From assembly GCF_032397745.1 (NCBI RefSeq), contig NZ_CP135921.1, positions 1,426,001-1,490,000 of the forward strand: a stretch of 64,000 nt of DNA. The letters are read 5' to 3'. The stretch's first letter is position 1. The number at the start of each line of letters is the position of its first letter. This document shows positions 1 through 8,116 of the stretch, one piece after another. The notes beneath the pieces are model-generated. The model saw only the letters and a program-made list of their open reading frames with translations. It was not told the DNA's origin and ran no database searches. Source of the DNA: Bradyrhizobium prioriisuperbiae (GTDB lineage: Bacteria; Pseudomonadota; Alphaproteobacteria; Rhizobiales; Xanthobacteraceae). The position numbers and the translations under genes are program-made.

Positions 1-555
1 TTTTTCACCGCGCAAGGCGCCCGAGCCGGCGATAACGCGCTCGCCGCCAACGCCGTGCTGAACAACTTCCTGCTGATCGGCTCGTTCTTTCTCGATGGCC
101 TGGCCAACGCCGCCGAGCAGCTCTGCGGCCGCAGCATTGGCGCCCGTGACAAGACCGGTTTCATGCAGGCGGTGCGGCTGGTGGTGATCTGGGGATTCGC
201 CTTCGGCGCCGCCACGACACTCTTGTTCGCTGTCGCCGGCGCGCCGCTGATCGATGTCATCACCACGAGCCCCGAGGTGCGCGAAACCGCTCGCGCCTTC
301 CTGTGGCTGGCGGCGCTCGGACCGGTCTGCGGCGTGATGGCGTACTGCTTTGACGGCATCTATATCGGCGCCACCTGGTCGCGCGACATGCGCAACCTGA
401 TGATCGCCTCGCTGGCCATCTATTTCACAAGCTGGTGGCTGCTGCAGCCGTTCGGCAATACCGGACTGTGGGGCGCGTTCCTGATCTTCCTGCTGGCGCG
501 CGGGTTGCTGCAAATGGCGCGTTACCGTGGGCTGGTGCGGGCAACGTTCGGGTAG
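1..555 (+). CDS. MATE-type multidrug/toxin efflux transporter, C-terminal part
   Basis: The reading frame is open from the first base of the window, so the gene starts upstream and only about 184 C-terminal residues are present. The visible part has alternating hydrophobic segments typical of the second half of a MATE (DinF-like) Na+/H+-coupled drug antiporter. Matching features are an internal stretch beginning LNNFLLIGSFFLDGLANAAEQ, followed by RSIGARD, which resembles the conserved loop of DinF-type proteins. It would act in the inner membrane exporting cationic compounds; the substrate cannot be told. The gene converges on pyrD with a gap of about 40 bases. Confidence 0.8.
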   Translation, partial: FFTAQGARAGDNALAANAVLNNFLLIGSFFLDGLANAAEQLCGRSIGARDKTGFMQAVRLVVIWGFAFGAATTLLFAVAGAPLIDVITTSPEVRETARAFLWLAALGPVCGVMAYCFDGIYIGATWSRDMRNLMIASLAIYFTSWWLLQPFGNTGLWGAFLIFLLARGLLQMARYRGLVRATFG

Positions 556-593
556 GCGAAGCGCGTAGAGCTTACATATTCTGGAAGCTCAGA

Positions 594-1688
594 TCACACC
601 GGCCAGTCTTCCGCGGTGATGGTCGCCGCATCGGCGCCGACGATCTCATCGATCGACTCGCGGCCGGTCCGGCGCAGCACCGACACGAGATCGGTCTTGA
701 TATCGTCGACCAGGCCAAGCCCTTTGTAGACCAGCGACGAATAGAGCTGGATCAGGCTGGCACCGGCGCGGATCTTCATCAGCGCGGCGCCGCCGGAATC
801 GATGCCGCCGACGCCGATCAAGGGAAACGCGCCTTCGACCCGCACATAGGTTTCCGCCACCATGCGGGTGGACAGCTTGAACAGCGGCCGGCCCGACAAT
901 CCACCCTGCTCCGTCGCGCGCGTGGCATTGCGCAGCGAGGGCGGGCGCGCCAGCGTGGTGTTGGACACGATCATGCCGTCGACGCGGCGCGAGCGCGCGA
1001 TCTGCACCACATCGTCGAGCTCGTTGAGCGACAGATCCGGTGCGATCTTGAGCAGCACCGGCGCTTCGCCGGCGCGCGTGCGCACCCGCTCGCGCGCGTC
1101 AATCACCTTGCTCAGGAGATCGTCGAGCTGGGCCGCCTGCTGCAGGTTGCGCAAGCCGGGCGTGTTCGGCGACGACACATTAACGGTGAAATAACTCGCC
1201 ACCGGCGCGAACTGCTCGATCAGCGCCACATAGTCGGCGGTGCGGTCGGCGGAATCCTTGTTGGCGCCGACATTGACGCCGACAATGCCGCCGCGGCTGG
1301 CCCGCGCCGCCATCCGCCGCAACACGACGTCACCGCCGTCATTGTTGAAGCCCAGGCGGTTGATGATGCCGCCATCGGCCTCAAGACGGAACAGCCTGGG
1401 ACGCGGATTGCCGGTCTGCGGTTTCGGCGTGATCGAGCCGATCTCGACAAAACCGAACCCGAGCCGCAGCAATTCGTCGGGCACTTCCGCATTCTTGTCG
1501 AACCCGGCTGCCATGCCGATCGGATTCGGAAAGTTCAGTCCGAAGGCGCGAACCGCAAGCATCGGGCTGTCGATGCGCGCCCGCGGCGGCGGCAGCAGAC
1601 GCAATCCCTGGATCGCGAGGCGATGCGCATCCTCCGGATCGAACCAGCGCAGCAGCGGCAGCGACAGGGCTTCGAACGCGCGAATCAC
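594..1688 (-). CDS. pyrD: Dihydroorotate dehydrogenase (quinone), class 2
   Basis: Oxidises dihydroorotate to orotate in de novo pyrimidine synthesis, passing electrons to membrane quinone. The 364-residue protein has the class 2 N-terminal membrane-contacting helix (RAFEALSLPLLRWFDPEDAH), then the FMN barrel with GMAAGFDKN, the VNVSSPNTPGLR loop carrying the catalytic Ser region, KIAPDL, and the FMN phosphate-binding segment GVGGI and QLYSSLVY. I chose the GTG at 1688 because it overlaps the stop of the upstream DUF952 gene as GTGA; the longer open frame upstream is only the shadow of that gene. The pair is therefore probably translationally coupled. Confidence 0.95.
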   Translation of the reverse strand: MIRAFEALSLPLLRWFDPEDAHRLAIQGLRLLPPPRARIDSPMLAVRAFGLNFPNPIGMAAGFDKNAEVPDELLRLGFGFVEIGSITPKPQTGNPRPRLFRLEADGGIINRLGFNNDGGDVVLRRMAARASRGGIVGVNVGANKDSADRTADYVALIEQFAPVASYFTVNVSSPNTPGLRNLQQAAQLDDLLSKVIDARERVRTRAGEAPVLLKIAPDLSLNELDDVVQIARSRRVDGMIVSNTTLARPPSLRNATRATEQGGLSGRPLFKLSTRMVAETYVRVEGAFPLIGVGGIDSGGAALMKIRAGASLIQLYSSLVYKGLGLVDDIKTDLVSVLRRTGRESIDEIVGADAATITAEDWPV

Positions 1689-2029
1689 GGCTTCAGCTCC
1701 GGAACATCGTGACCGCCATCGGAGCGCGCGCGCAGGTCGAGCACCGCCGTGGTCGCACCGAGATCGAGCTCGCCATAGAGGTGGGGAAACAACGCGCCGC
1801 CGCGCGAAGGTTCCCACCGCAGCGCATCCCCCAACTGGTCGGTATCGACGGCGATCAGGAACAGCCCGGTCTGGCCGAAAAAGTGCTTGCGGGCGGTCTC
1901 GGCCACCTGCTCAGCCGTCGAAAAATGGATGAAACCGTCGCGCAGGTCGTCGGCGCTGCCGAGATAGACACCGGCTCGCTCGGCTTCGCGCCAGGCGGAG
2001 GCTGGACAGATTTTATAGATCGTCGGCAC
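1685..2029 (-). CDS. DUF952 domain protein
   Basis: A 114-residue protein of the DUF952 family, recognised from the start TIYKICP, the segment DGFIHFSTAEQV and the C-terminal FPHLYGELDL. The family has a compact fold with no settled biochemical role. It lies directly upstream of pyrD and overlaps it by four bases (GTGA), an arrangement I recall from related Bradyrhizobium-type genomes. The shared transcript suggests co-expression with pyrimidine synthesis but does not prove a functional link. Confidence 0.85.
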   Translation of the reverse strand: MPTIYKICPASAWREAERAGVYLGSADDLRDGFIHFSTAEQVAETARKHFFGQTGLFLIAVDTDQLGDALRWEPSRGGALFPHLYGELDLGATTAVLDLRARSDGGHDVPELKP

Positions 2030-2231
2030 GGGCTGGATTTTCTGCTGACTTATTGAGTTATTTCAGGATTTTGAACACAGCGGAGACCGTAGCGACGGCA
2101 CCTGATACGTTCAAGAGCAGGTTTCGATAGCCGTTGGCAAGGGCCCCCGCACAATTGCGGGAAACGTCCGTTCAAGGTAATAATTCCTATTCAGGCCCGC
2201 CGACATGCTGGCCGCAACCTTCGGCCCCGCC

Positions 2232-2858
2232 ATGCTGACGCATGAGCAGATCTGGACGGCGATCGACCGGCTCGCGACGCGCGCGGGGCTGTCGCCATCG
2301 GGCCTTGCCCGACGCTCCGGCCTCGACCCCACCACCTTCAACAAATCCAAGCGGGTGACCAGCGACGGACGGGCGCGCTGGCCCTCGACCGAATCGCTGG
2401 CCAAGGCGCTGGTCGCGACCGGCAGCAGCCTCGACGGTTTCGTGCAGCTGATCACCGACGGCACGCGCGCCGCACAGACGGTTCCCCTGCTGGGCTTCAC
2501 CGAAGCCGGCGCACGCGGCCACCTCGACGAGGACGGCCGCCCAGCCGGCAAGGCCTGGCGCGAGATCGCGCTGCCCTCACCGGCCGCGGACGCGCACGCC
2601 TTCGCGCTGGAGATCTCCGGCGACGCGCTGAAACCGGTCTATCGCGACGGCGACGTCATCGTGGTGTCGCCCGCAGCACCGATCCGCCGCGGCGATCGTG
2701 TGGTGGTGAAAACCAGGCAGGGCGAGCTGACAGCAGCGACGTTGCGCCGCCGCACCACGAAGACCATCGAGTTGCAGCCGTTCGGTCCGGGCAAGGATCG
2801 CACGTTCGCCGCGGGCGATGTGGCGTGGATCGCGCGCATCGTCTGGGTGAGTCAGTAG
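2232..2858 (+). CDS. Helix-turn-helix regulator with S24 (LexA/CI-like) peptidase domain
   Basis: A 208-residue two-domain protein. The N-terminal 65 residues form a helix-turn-helix (GLSPSGLARRSGLDPTTFNKSKR) and the C-terminal half is an S24 peptidase-like fold with the motif region ISGDALKPVYRDGDVIVV, as in phage CI repressors and LexA relatives. The expected self-cleavage serine position falls in SGDAL, where Ser is followed by Gly-Asp-Ala; the catalytic lysine would be in DRVVVKTRQGE. I start at ATG 2232 (MLTHEQIW) rather than the in-frame ATG at 2205, because the family starts here and the extra nine residues are not domain-like. Targets are unknown. Confidence 0.85.
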   Translation: MLTHEQIWTAIDRLATRAGLSPSGLARRSGLDPTTFNKSKRVTSDGRARWPSTESLAKALVATGSSLDGFVQLITDGTRAAQTVPLLGFTEAGARGHLDEDGRPAGKAWREIALPSPAADAHAFALEISGDALKPVYRDGDVIVVSPAAPIRRGDRVVVKTRQGELTAATLRRRTTKTIELQPFGPGKDRTFAAGDVAWIARIVWVSQ

Positions 2859-2867
2859 ATTTGGCAG

Positions 2868-2946
2868 GTAGCCCGGATGAGCGAAGCGACATCCGGGAGC
2901 CGCCTCGCGATGTTGCCCCGGATCTCGCTTCGCTCATCCGGGCTAC
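2868..2946. repeat. REP-type palindrome (gtagcccggatgagcgaagc family)
   Basis: Imperfect inverted repeat with arms reading GTAGCCCGGATGAGCGAAGC and its complement GCTTCGCTCATCCGGGCTAC around a short loop. It sits between the convergent ends of the S24 regulator gene and lysK. Similar copies lie at 29065-29150 and 62411-62488. Such elements are abundant in intergenic DNA of this group and may also stop convergent transcripts. Confidence 0.9.
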
Positions 2947-2965
2947 GATTCACGATGCGCGTCGA

Positions 2966-4606
2966 CTACCCCGCCGAGCGGGCCAGAGCGCCGTCGATCA
3001 TGTTGATCGCATTCTGCACGCCGTAGACAGCAACGAACGAGCCGAAGCGCGGGCCCTTCTCCTGTCCCAGCAGCACCTGGTAGAGCATGTTGAACCAGTC
3101 CAGCGACACGCCGGGGCGGCCGTCCTTGCCCTTTTTCACGAGATCGAGGAACGGTTCGCGGCGGCCGATTTCGTAGACCACGTTCTGGATGTCTTCAGCA
3201 GTCGCATCCTTCGACAATTGCGACAGCGCATCGCGCAGGTCACTGAGCGCGGCGCGTTCGCCATCCGTCGGCTCGCGGAACTGTTTGGTCGGCGCCACGA
3301 AGTCGCGATAATAATTGATCGCATAGCCAACCATGGCGTCGAGCTTCGGATGGGTCTGCGGTGTCACGCCGGGGCGATAGCGGCCGATGAAGCCCCACAG
3401 CGTCTCGGCATTTTCCGCGTTCGACGACGACACCAGCGTCAGCAGCAGCTGGAAGGTCACCGGCATGTCCGCGACAGGCGGATTGCCGGAATGGATGTGC
3501 CACACCGGATTGGCGAGACGCTGCTTGGCATCCTGCCGGGCGTAGCCGTCCGAGAATTGCTGATAGTCGTCGACGTTGCGCGGGATGACGTCAAAATGCA
3601 GCCGCTTGGCCGCCTTCGGCTCACGGTACATGAACAGCGACAGCGATTCCGGCGAGGCGTAACGCAGCCACTCGTCGATGGTCAGGCCATTGCCCTTTGA
3701 TTTGGAAATCTTCTGGCCCTTGTCGTCCAGGAACAGCTCGTAGTTGAAGCCCTCCGGTGGCGTGCCATCCAGCGCGCTGCAGATCTTGCCCGACAGCTTG
3801 ACCGAATCGATCAGGTCCTTGCCCGCCATTTCGTAATCGACGCCGAGCGCGACCCAGCGCATCGCCCAATCGGGCTTCCACTGCAGCTTGCAATGGCCGC
3901 CAGTGACCGGCAACGTGACGCGCTCCTTCGTCTCCGGATCATCATAGGACACCGTGCCAGCCTTGACGTCGTGCGCCACGATCGGCACTTGCAGCACCAC
4001 GCCGGTGCGCGGGCAGATCGGCAGGAACGGCGAATAGCTCGCCGCACGCTCCTCGCGCAGCGACGGCAGCATGATCGCCATGATGGCGTCGAACCGCTCC
4101 AGCATCTTCAGGAGCGTCGCGTCGAAGCGGCCGGACTTGTAATAATCGGTCGAACTCGCGAACTCGTAGTCGAAGCCGAATGTATCGAGAAAGGCACGCA
4201 GCCGCGCATTGTTATGCTCGCCGAAGCTCGGATGAGTACCGAACGGATCCGGCACCCGGGTCAGCGGCTTGCCGAGATGCGGGGTGATGATCTCCTTGTT
4301 CGGAATGTTGTCGGGCACCTTGCGCAGCCCGTCCATGTCGTCGGAGAACGCCAGCAGCTTGGTCTTGATCTTGTCCTCGGTGAGCACGCGAAAGGCATGG
4401 CGCACCATGGTGGTGCGCGCCACTTCGCCGAAGGTGCCGATGTGCGGCAGGCCCGACGGACCGTAACCGGTCTCGAACAGCACTTCGTCTTTCGGCTTTC
4501 TCTTCAACCGGGCGACAATCGCCTTTGCCTGCTCGAACGGCCATGCATTGGATTGTTCGGCCAGCTCCCGCAAATCGCTCGGGGTGCCGGGTATTTCGTT
4601 CGACAT
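2966..4606 (-). CDS. lysK: Lysine--tRNA ligase, class I
   Basis: Charges tRNA-Lys with lysine. This is the archaeal-type class I enzyme also used by alphaproteobacteria, not the usual class II LysS. The 546-residue protein shows the class I Rossmann signature near residue 60 ([15 protein letters not shown], the HIGH equivalent) and the KISKSKG signature about residue 280, followed by the helical anticodon-binding part. Two adjacent ATG codons (4609 and 4606) follow a GGAGAAGG ribosome binding site; I take the second for better spacing. A strong hairpin repeat (4622-4670) lies just upstream in the leader. Confidence 0.95.
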   Translation of the reverse strand: MSNEIPGTPSDLRELAEQSNAWPFEQAKAIVARLKRKPKDEVLFETGYGPSGLPHIGTFGEVARTTMVRHAFRVLTEDKIKTKLLAFSDDMDGLRKVPDNIPNKEIITPHLGKPLTRVPDPFGTHPSFGEHNNARLRAFLDTFGFDYEFASSTDYYKSGRFDATLLKMLERFDAIMAIMLPSLREERAASYSPFLPICPRTGVVLQVPIVAHDVKAGTVSYDDPETKERVTLPVTGGHCKLQWKPDWAMRWVALGVDYEMAGKDLIDSVKLSGKICSALDGTPPEGFNYELFLDDKGQKISKSKGNGLTIDEWLRYASPESLSLFMYREPKAAKRLHFDVIPRNVDDYQQFSDGYARQDAKQRLANPVWHIHSGNPPVADMPVTFQLLLTLVSSSNAENAETLWGFIGRYRPGVTPQTHPKLDAMVGYAINYYRDFVAPTKQFREPTDGERAALSDLRDALSQLSKDATAEDIQNVVYEIGRREPFLDLVKKGKDGRPGVSLDWFNMLYQVLLGQEKGPRFGSFVAVYGVQNAINMIDGALARSAG

Positions 4607-4621
4607 CATACCTTCTCCACA

Positions 4622-4670
4622 GCGCGCATTCCGCAAAAGTGGGCACCACTTTTGCGATCAGAATACGCGC
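4622..4670. repeat. Short hairpin repeat in the lysK leader
   Basis: Perfect inverted repeat CGCAAAAGTGG / CCACTTTTGCG with a three-base loop at 4632-4656, inside weaker outer arms (gcgcgcatt / aatacgcgc). It ends only a few bases upstream of the lysK ribosome binding site at about 4611-4618. The element is of a kind widespread in Rhizobiales intergenic DNA; whether it affects lysK is not shown. Confidence 0.7.
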
Positions 4671-4682
4671 AACCTTATATTT

Positions 4683-4732
4683 AGAGCATTTTCGGGCGGC
4701 GAACCGGTTTCCACTTCGCCGTAAAATGCTCT
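4683..4732. repeat. Rhizobiales-type palindromic repeat (agagcatttt ... aaaatgctct)
   Basis: Terminal arms AGAGCATTTT and AAAATGCTCT flank a centre containing AACCGGTTTCCACTTCGCC. A degenerate copy of the centre (AACCGGTATCCACTTCGC) occurs near 61931. The right arm overlaps the TAG stop codon of the neighbouring Pr6Pr gene. Confidence 0.75.
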
Positions 4733-5369
4733 ACTTTGCCGACAATCGTCCGATCAGGACGGCCAGCGCACCGAGACCAACACAAATCACCATGATCCCG
4801 CCCGCGTTCAGCAACGCGCGCGAATATCCCAGGGCACCGACATCGATGAAGGGATAGGGATAAAAGCCCGACATTTTCCCGCGGATGACCACAAAGGCCA
4901 AGTAAAACAGCGGATAGATCAGCCAGAGCAGCGGATCATACCATCGCAGCCCGGCTTTGCGCACCAGAAAAAGCCAGAACAGCAGATAGCCTGATGGCAT
5001 GAGATAACGAAGCAGAAGATCGGCCCAAAATTGCACGCCTGACAGCGCCAGCAGCGCAGGCAATGCCGGGAGGTAAATCGCCAGGACCGCGGCGGCATAG
5101 ACAGCGATCGCCGAACGCACGAACGGATGCACCAGCCACTCGTCGCGGCCCGCCTTGAATGCGAATGCCGTCAGCACCAGCGCGGCGAGGAAATTGACCT
5201 GGACGGCGAAGAACGAAACATAGCGGACCAGCACTTCAGGCGAAACGAGTTCCGGCGACACCACCGTCACCAGGATCAGATAGCGCAGCATCAGCGCGAC
5301 CCAGCCGACCACCGCCAGCGCTGCGATCGCCAGCCTCTTGGTTTTTGCCGATCGGATCGTGTCGATCAT
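4731..5369 (-). CDS. Pr6Pr family integral membrane protein
   Basis: A 212-residue hydrophobic protein with about six predicted membrane segments. The family resemblance is to Pr6Pr (FAR-17a/AIG1-like) proteins, from the conserved RYLILV segment in helix 1, FLFAVQVN-like stretch (here FFAVQVNFLAAL), HPFVRSAIAVY, and the WLIYPLFYLAFVVIRG ... YPYPFIDV region. The family has no established role in bacteria. The TAG stop lies in the arm of a palindromic repeat at 4683-4732. The gene stands alone between lysK and the binding-protein gene. Confidence 0.7.
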   Translation of the reverse strand: MIDTIRSAKTKRLAIAALAVVGWVALMLRYLILVTVVSPELVSPEVLVRYVSFFAVQVNFLAALVLTAFAFKAGRDEWLVHPFVRSAIAVYAAAVLAIYLPALPALLALSGVQFWADLLLRYLMPSGYLLFWLFLVRKAGLRWYDPLLWLIYPLFYLAFVVIRGKMSGFYPYPFIDVGALGYSRALLNAGGIMVICVGLGALAVLIGRLSAK

Positions 5370-5393
5370 GACGAACTTCGGTGGTGCGACAGA

Positions 5394-6383
5394 TTAAAAT
5401 GGACTCACGGAAAAGTAGCGCAGCCACAGGTCAGTATAGCGGCCTTTTTCCCAGATCCGGAACATGGCCCAGTTCAGCGCCTGGCGCATCACATCGTTGC
5501 CTTTGCGCACAGCAATACCAATTCCCTCGCCAAAATAGCGGCTCTCGACAAACGGCCCGCCGCTGAATGCGCAGCATTCGGCCGAGTCGGTGCCGTTGAT
5601 CCAGAACGCCAGCGAAATCGCATCGCCGAAAATAAAATCGACTTCGCCGCGCCGAAGCGCCGACCGCAACGCGTCGTCGTTGGGAAAGCCGATGATCTGC
5701 GCATCGGTGAACTGGGATTTCAGGTAGGCCTCGTGCGAGGAGCCTGATATCGCGCCGACCTTTTTGCCCTCGAGATATTCCGGGCGAATTTCCGGCATCA
5801 CCGCGTCCCGCCGCGACGCAAAGCGTGCTGGTGCGCGATAATAGGGATCGCTGAAATCCACCTTGGCGCGCAGCTGCGGCGTGACGGCAAGCGAGGCGAT
5901 GATGGCGTCGCCGCGGTTGGTGGTGAGCGAATCCACCAGCGTCTCGAAACGGCGCATCTGGATGGTGCAGGTGACCTTGATCTCCTCGCAGATCAGACGG
6001 GCGTAATCGACATTGAAGCCGGCCGGATTGCCGTCGGGACCGGTGAAATTGAACGGCGGATAGTCGGTTTCCGTAAGAAACCTGATCACCGTGAGGCGGG
6101 ACATATCAGGCCGATCCGGACGGCGGCGCGGATCCCAGAAGCCGGGTACCGCCTGGGGGGCGACCTGGGCCGCCTGGGGCCCCCCTTGAGTCCCTCCCTG
6201 AATCCCTTGGGCCGGCGTGGCCGGCTTGCCCGCAGGCGTCGCAGAATTGGCCGCAGGAGCCGCCTGGGCGTGCGCGGACACGGCACCGGCCAAAGCCGCG
6301 GGCAGGCTGACCGCGGCGACAAGCAGGATCGCGCGGAGCCCGGAAAACAGGACGTCAGGGAGCAGAATTGGCTGTGGTCGCAT
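5394..6383 (-). CDS. Family 3 extracellular solute-binding protein (amino-acid type)
   Basis: A 329-residue secreted protein with an N-terminal signal peptide ending near AVSAHA, a Pro/Ala/Gln-rich linker of about 50 residues, then a periplasmic binding fold of the SBP_bac_3 family (FLTETDYPPFNFTGPDGNPAGFNVD, later YLEGKKVGAISGS and FIFGDAISLAFWI). These proteins usually deliver amino acids to ABC importers, but no permease or ATPase lies beside it, so the partner is elsewhere or the protein signals rather than transports. The start at ATG 6383 gives a proper signal peptide. Confidence 0.85.
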   Translation of the reverse strand: MRPQPILLPDVLFSGLRAILLVAAVSLPAALAGAVSAHAQAAPAANSATPAGKPATPAQGIQGGTQGGPQAAQVAPQAVPGFWDPRRRPDRPDMSRLTVIRFLTETDYPPFNFTGPDGNPAGFNVDYARLICEEIKVTCTIQMRRFETLVDSLTTNRGDAIIASLAVTPQLRAKVDFSDPYYRAPARFASRRDAVMPEIRPEYLEGKKVGAISGSSHEAYLKSQFTDAQIIGFPNDDALRSALRRGEVDFIFGDAISLAFWINGTDSAECCAFSGGPFVESRYFGEGIGIAVRKGNDVMRQALNWAMFRIWEKGRYTDLWLRYFSVSPF

Positions 6384-6482
6384 GGCTTTGCTGGGCTTTC
6401 ACGTGAGGTCTTATAGACCATCGGACGCGAAAAAAGCGAACTTCGGCGCGGAGCGGCCAGACGGGCCCCTGCGAAAGGCCGA

Positions 6483-7073
6483 TCAGAGATAACGTTTCAG
6501 ATCGGCGGCGGCTTCTTCAGGCTTGCGCTTGATGTTGAAGGGGGAAACGAAGCGGCCGTTGCGGTCCATCAGATAGATCAGCGCGGTGTGATCCATGGTG
6601 TAGTCGCCATCCTTGAGCGGAACTTTCTTGGCGTACACCCGATAGGCCGAGATCGTCTTCGCGATGGCTTCCGGATTGCCTGTCAAACCCTTCAGGTGCG
6701 GATCGAAGCTGGACAAATAGTCCTTCATCGCTGTCGGCGTATCGCGCTCCGGATCGACCGAGACGAAGTAGGCGTTCACCTTGTCGGCGTCGGGGCCCAT
6801 CGCCCGCAGCACCTCCGACATCTCGAACAGCGAGGTCGGGCACACGTCCGGACAGTGGGTGAAGCCGAAGAAGATCAGGGTCGGACGGCCCTGGAGGCTC
6901 TTCTCGGTCACGGCCTTGCCGGTCTGGTCGCTGAGCTGGAACGGCCCGCCGATCGCGGCCGGTGCGGTGGCACCATTCAGGCCGCCGACCAGCCACAATG
7001 TCGCCAGCAGGCCGATGGCGAGGCTTGCCGCGAATGCCGCGACAATCACGAGCGGCCGTGTCCGAGTGGTCAT
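6483..7073 (-). CDS. SCO1/SenC family copper chaperone
   Basis: Membrane-anchored thioredoxin-fold protein that delivers copper to the CuA site of cytochrome oxidase or keeps its cysteines reduced. The 196-residue sequence has an N-terminal membrane anchor (about residues 7-30), the copper-binding CPDVCP motif (Cys74, Cys78) and the conserved distant histidine (His162 in DHTALIYL). Length and motifs fit complete SCO proteins. A predicted small membrane protein lies 19 bases upstream on the same strand. No oxidase subunits are in the window. Confidence 0.93.
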   Translation of the reverse strand: MTTRTRPLVIVAAFAASLAIGLLATLWLVGGLNGATAPAAIGGPFQLSDQTGKAVTEKSLQGRPTLIFFGFTHCPDVCPTSLFEMSEVLRAMGPDADKVNAYFVSVDPERDTPTAMKDYLSSFDPHLKGLTGNPEAIAKTISAYRVYAKKVPLKDGDYTMDHTALIYLMDRNGRFVSPFNIKRKPEEAAADLKRYL

Positions 7074-7092
7074 TATGAATTCCTAAATCCGA

Positions 7093-7287
7093 TCAGAAAC
7101 AGGCGGCGAGCCCGGCCGCCAGTATCTGGAAAAACACCGCGGTGCCGTAGTGAATCCACGCCACCACTGCAGCCGCGAGCGCCAAGCCGAATGCGGCCAG
7201 CGCCACAGCCGCCAGCACCGTGGGCAACCGCCCCGGCAGTCGATCATCAGACAGTCGATTGTCGGACACGGATGTTCCGCGCGCCAT
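7093..7287 (-). CDS. Small single-pass membrane protein upstream of the SCO1 gene
   Basis: A 64-residue reading frame with a polar N-terminus (MARGTSVSDNRLSDDRLPGR) followed by one long hydrophobic helix (residues 23-45) and a shorter one at the C-terminus. The ATG at 7287 is preceded by GGAGG with a ten-base spacing, and the stop is 19 bases from the SCO1 start, so an operon is likely. No family is recognised. The call rests on the start signal, composition and spacing only. Confidence 0.5.
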   Translation of the reverse strand: MARGTSVSDNRLSDDRLPGRLPTVLAAVALAAFGLALAAAVVAWIHYGTAVFFQILAAGLAACF

Positions 7288-7400
7288 CACCCGATAGCCT
7301 CCGCCATCCCGATGAGATAAGTCCGGTTCCGCCGGCAGGCAAGCGCTATTGCCCGCGGCCCGATCACGTCCTGCGGAGAGCGAATAGCGATCGCGGCAGA

Positions 7401-7871
7401 TTAGCGCGGCAAGGGCTGATGAACCGAGGCCTGAGCATCCAGATAGCAGGGCCGGTACATGTTGGCGAGCTGCCGGCCGCGCAGGAAAATCATGCGCGGT
7501 GTGAGTCCGCCGCGATGCGCGATCCAGCGTTTGATCGAGGGCGGATACATCGAATAGAGCATCTGCGTCGCTTCGGGATTGGTGATGGTGCGACCGTTGG
7601 AGCCGAAATCCCAAGCTGCGTGGAAGCCAAGATTGGCGCGCGAGGTCACGCAGATCCTGTCGCGGGGAACGGCGCCGAGCACGATGGTGCAGGCCGAGGC
7701 GCAAAGGCCGTCGATCATCACCGACTCACCGGACGTTTTCAGATCCTCATACTTGTCGACATAGGTTCCGATACGACCGCCCCGATCCTCCGAAATTCGA
7801 ACAACCGCATGACTTGCGCCGACGCCTGTGATGAGCAGCACGGCTGCGAGCAATCCCGTAACGATCTTCAT
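7401..7871 (-). CDS. Secreted hypothetical protein, COG3904-like
   Basis: A 156-residue protein with a clear signal peptide (MKIVTGLLAAVLLITGVGASHA). The mature part contains SGESVMIDGLCASACTIVLG followed by ICVTSRANLGFHAAWD, which resembles periplasmic proteins with a degenerate ClpP-like fold (COG3904 type), where the Ser-Ala-Cys stretch occupies the nucleophile loop. I chose ATG 7871 over a TTG at 7907 because it opens the signal peptide directly. Function unknown. Confidence 0.75.
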   Translation of the reverse strand: MKIVTGLLAAVLLITGVGASHAVVRISEDRGGRIGTYVDKYEDLKTSGESVMIDGLCASACTIVLGAVPRDRICVTSRANLGFHAAWDFGSNGRTITNPEATQMLYSMYPPSIKRWIAHRGGLTPRMIFLRGRQLANMYRPCYLDAQASVHQPLPR

Positions 7872-8116
7872 TCCCCCGCCCCGTCCCACCGGAACAATCG
7901 AAATCAATCTGGCGCAAAGGTCTTTCGAACGCGCTGGTTTGTCCAGTGTCTGACGCCGGGTCGACGAACTTTCAAATCAGGTGTTGCCCGGAAGATGCAC
8001 TGCGTCGAACTGAAACACGTCATCCGACTCAACAGCCCCTTGCACGGCTTCGTATATTTTCCGTTGACCGGAGTTCCACCCGCGCGCTTCAATCCACAGA
8101 CGCTGGGGGAAACAAA

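Noticed and set aside
435..1712. Long plus-strand frame opposite pyrD
   Set aside because: It is a GC-rich antisense shadow: its sequence is Arg/His/Ala-rich with no family resemblance, and pyrD on the other strand is unmistakable.
7954..8116. N-terminal extension of the KstD-like flavoprotein
   Set aside because: The added 57 residues are Arg/Ser/Thr-rich and not protein-like; the Rossmann strand starts about 12 residues after ATG 8117.
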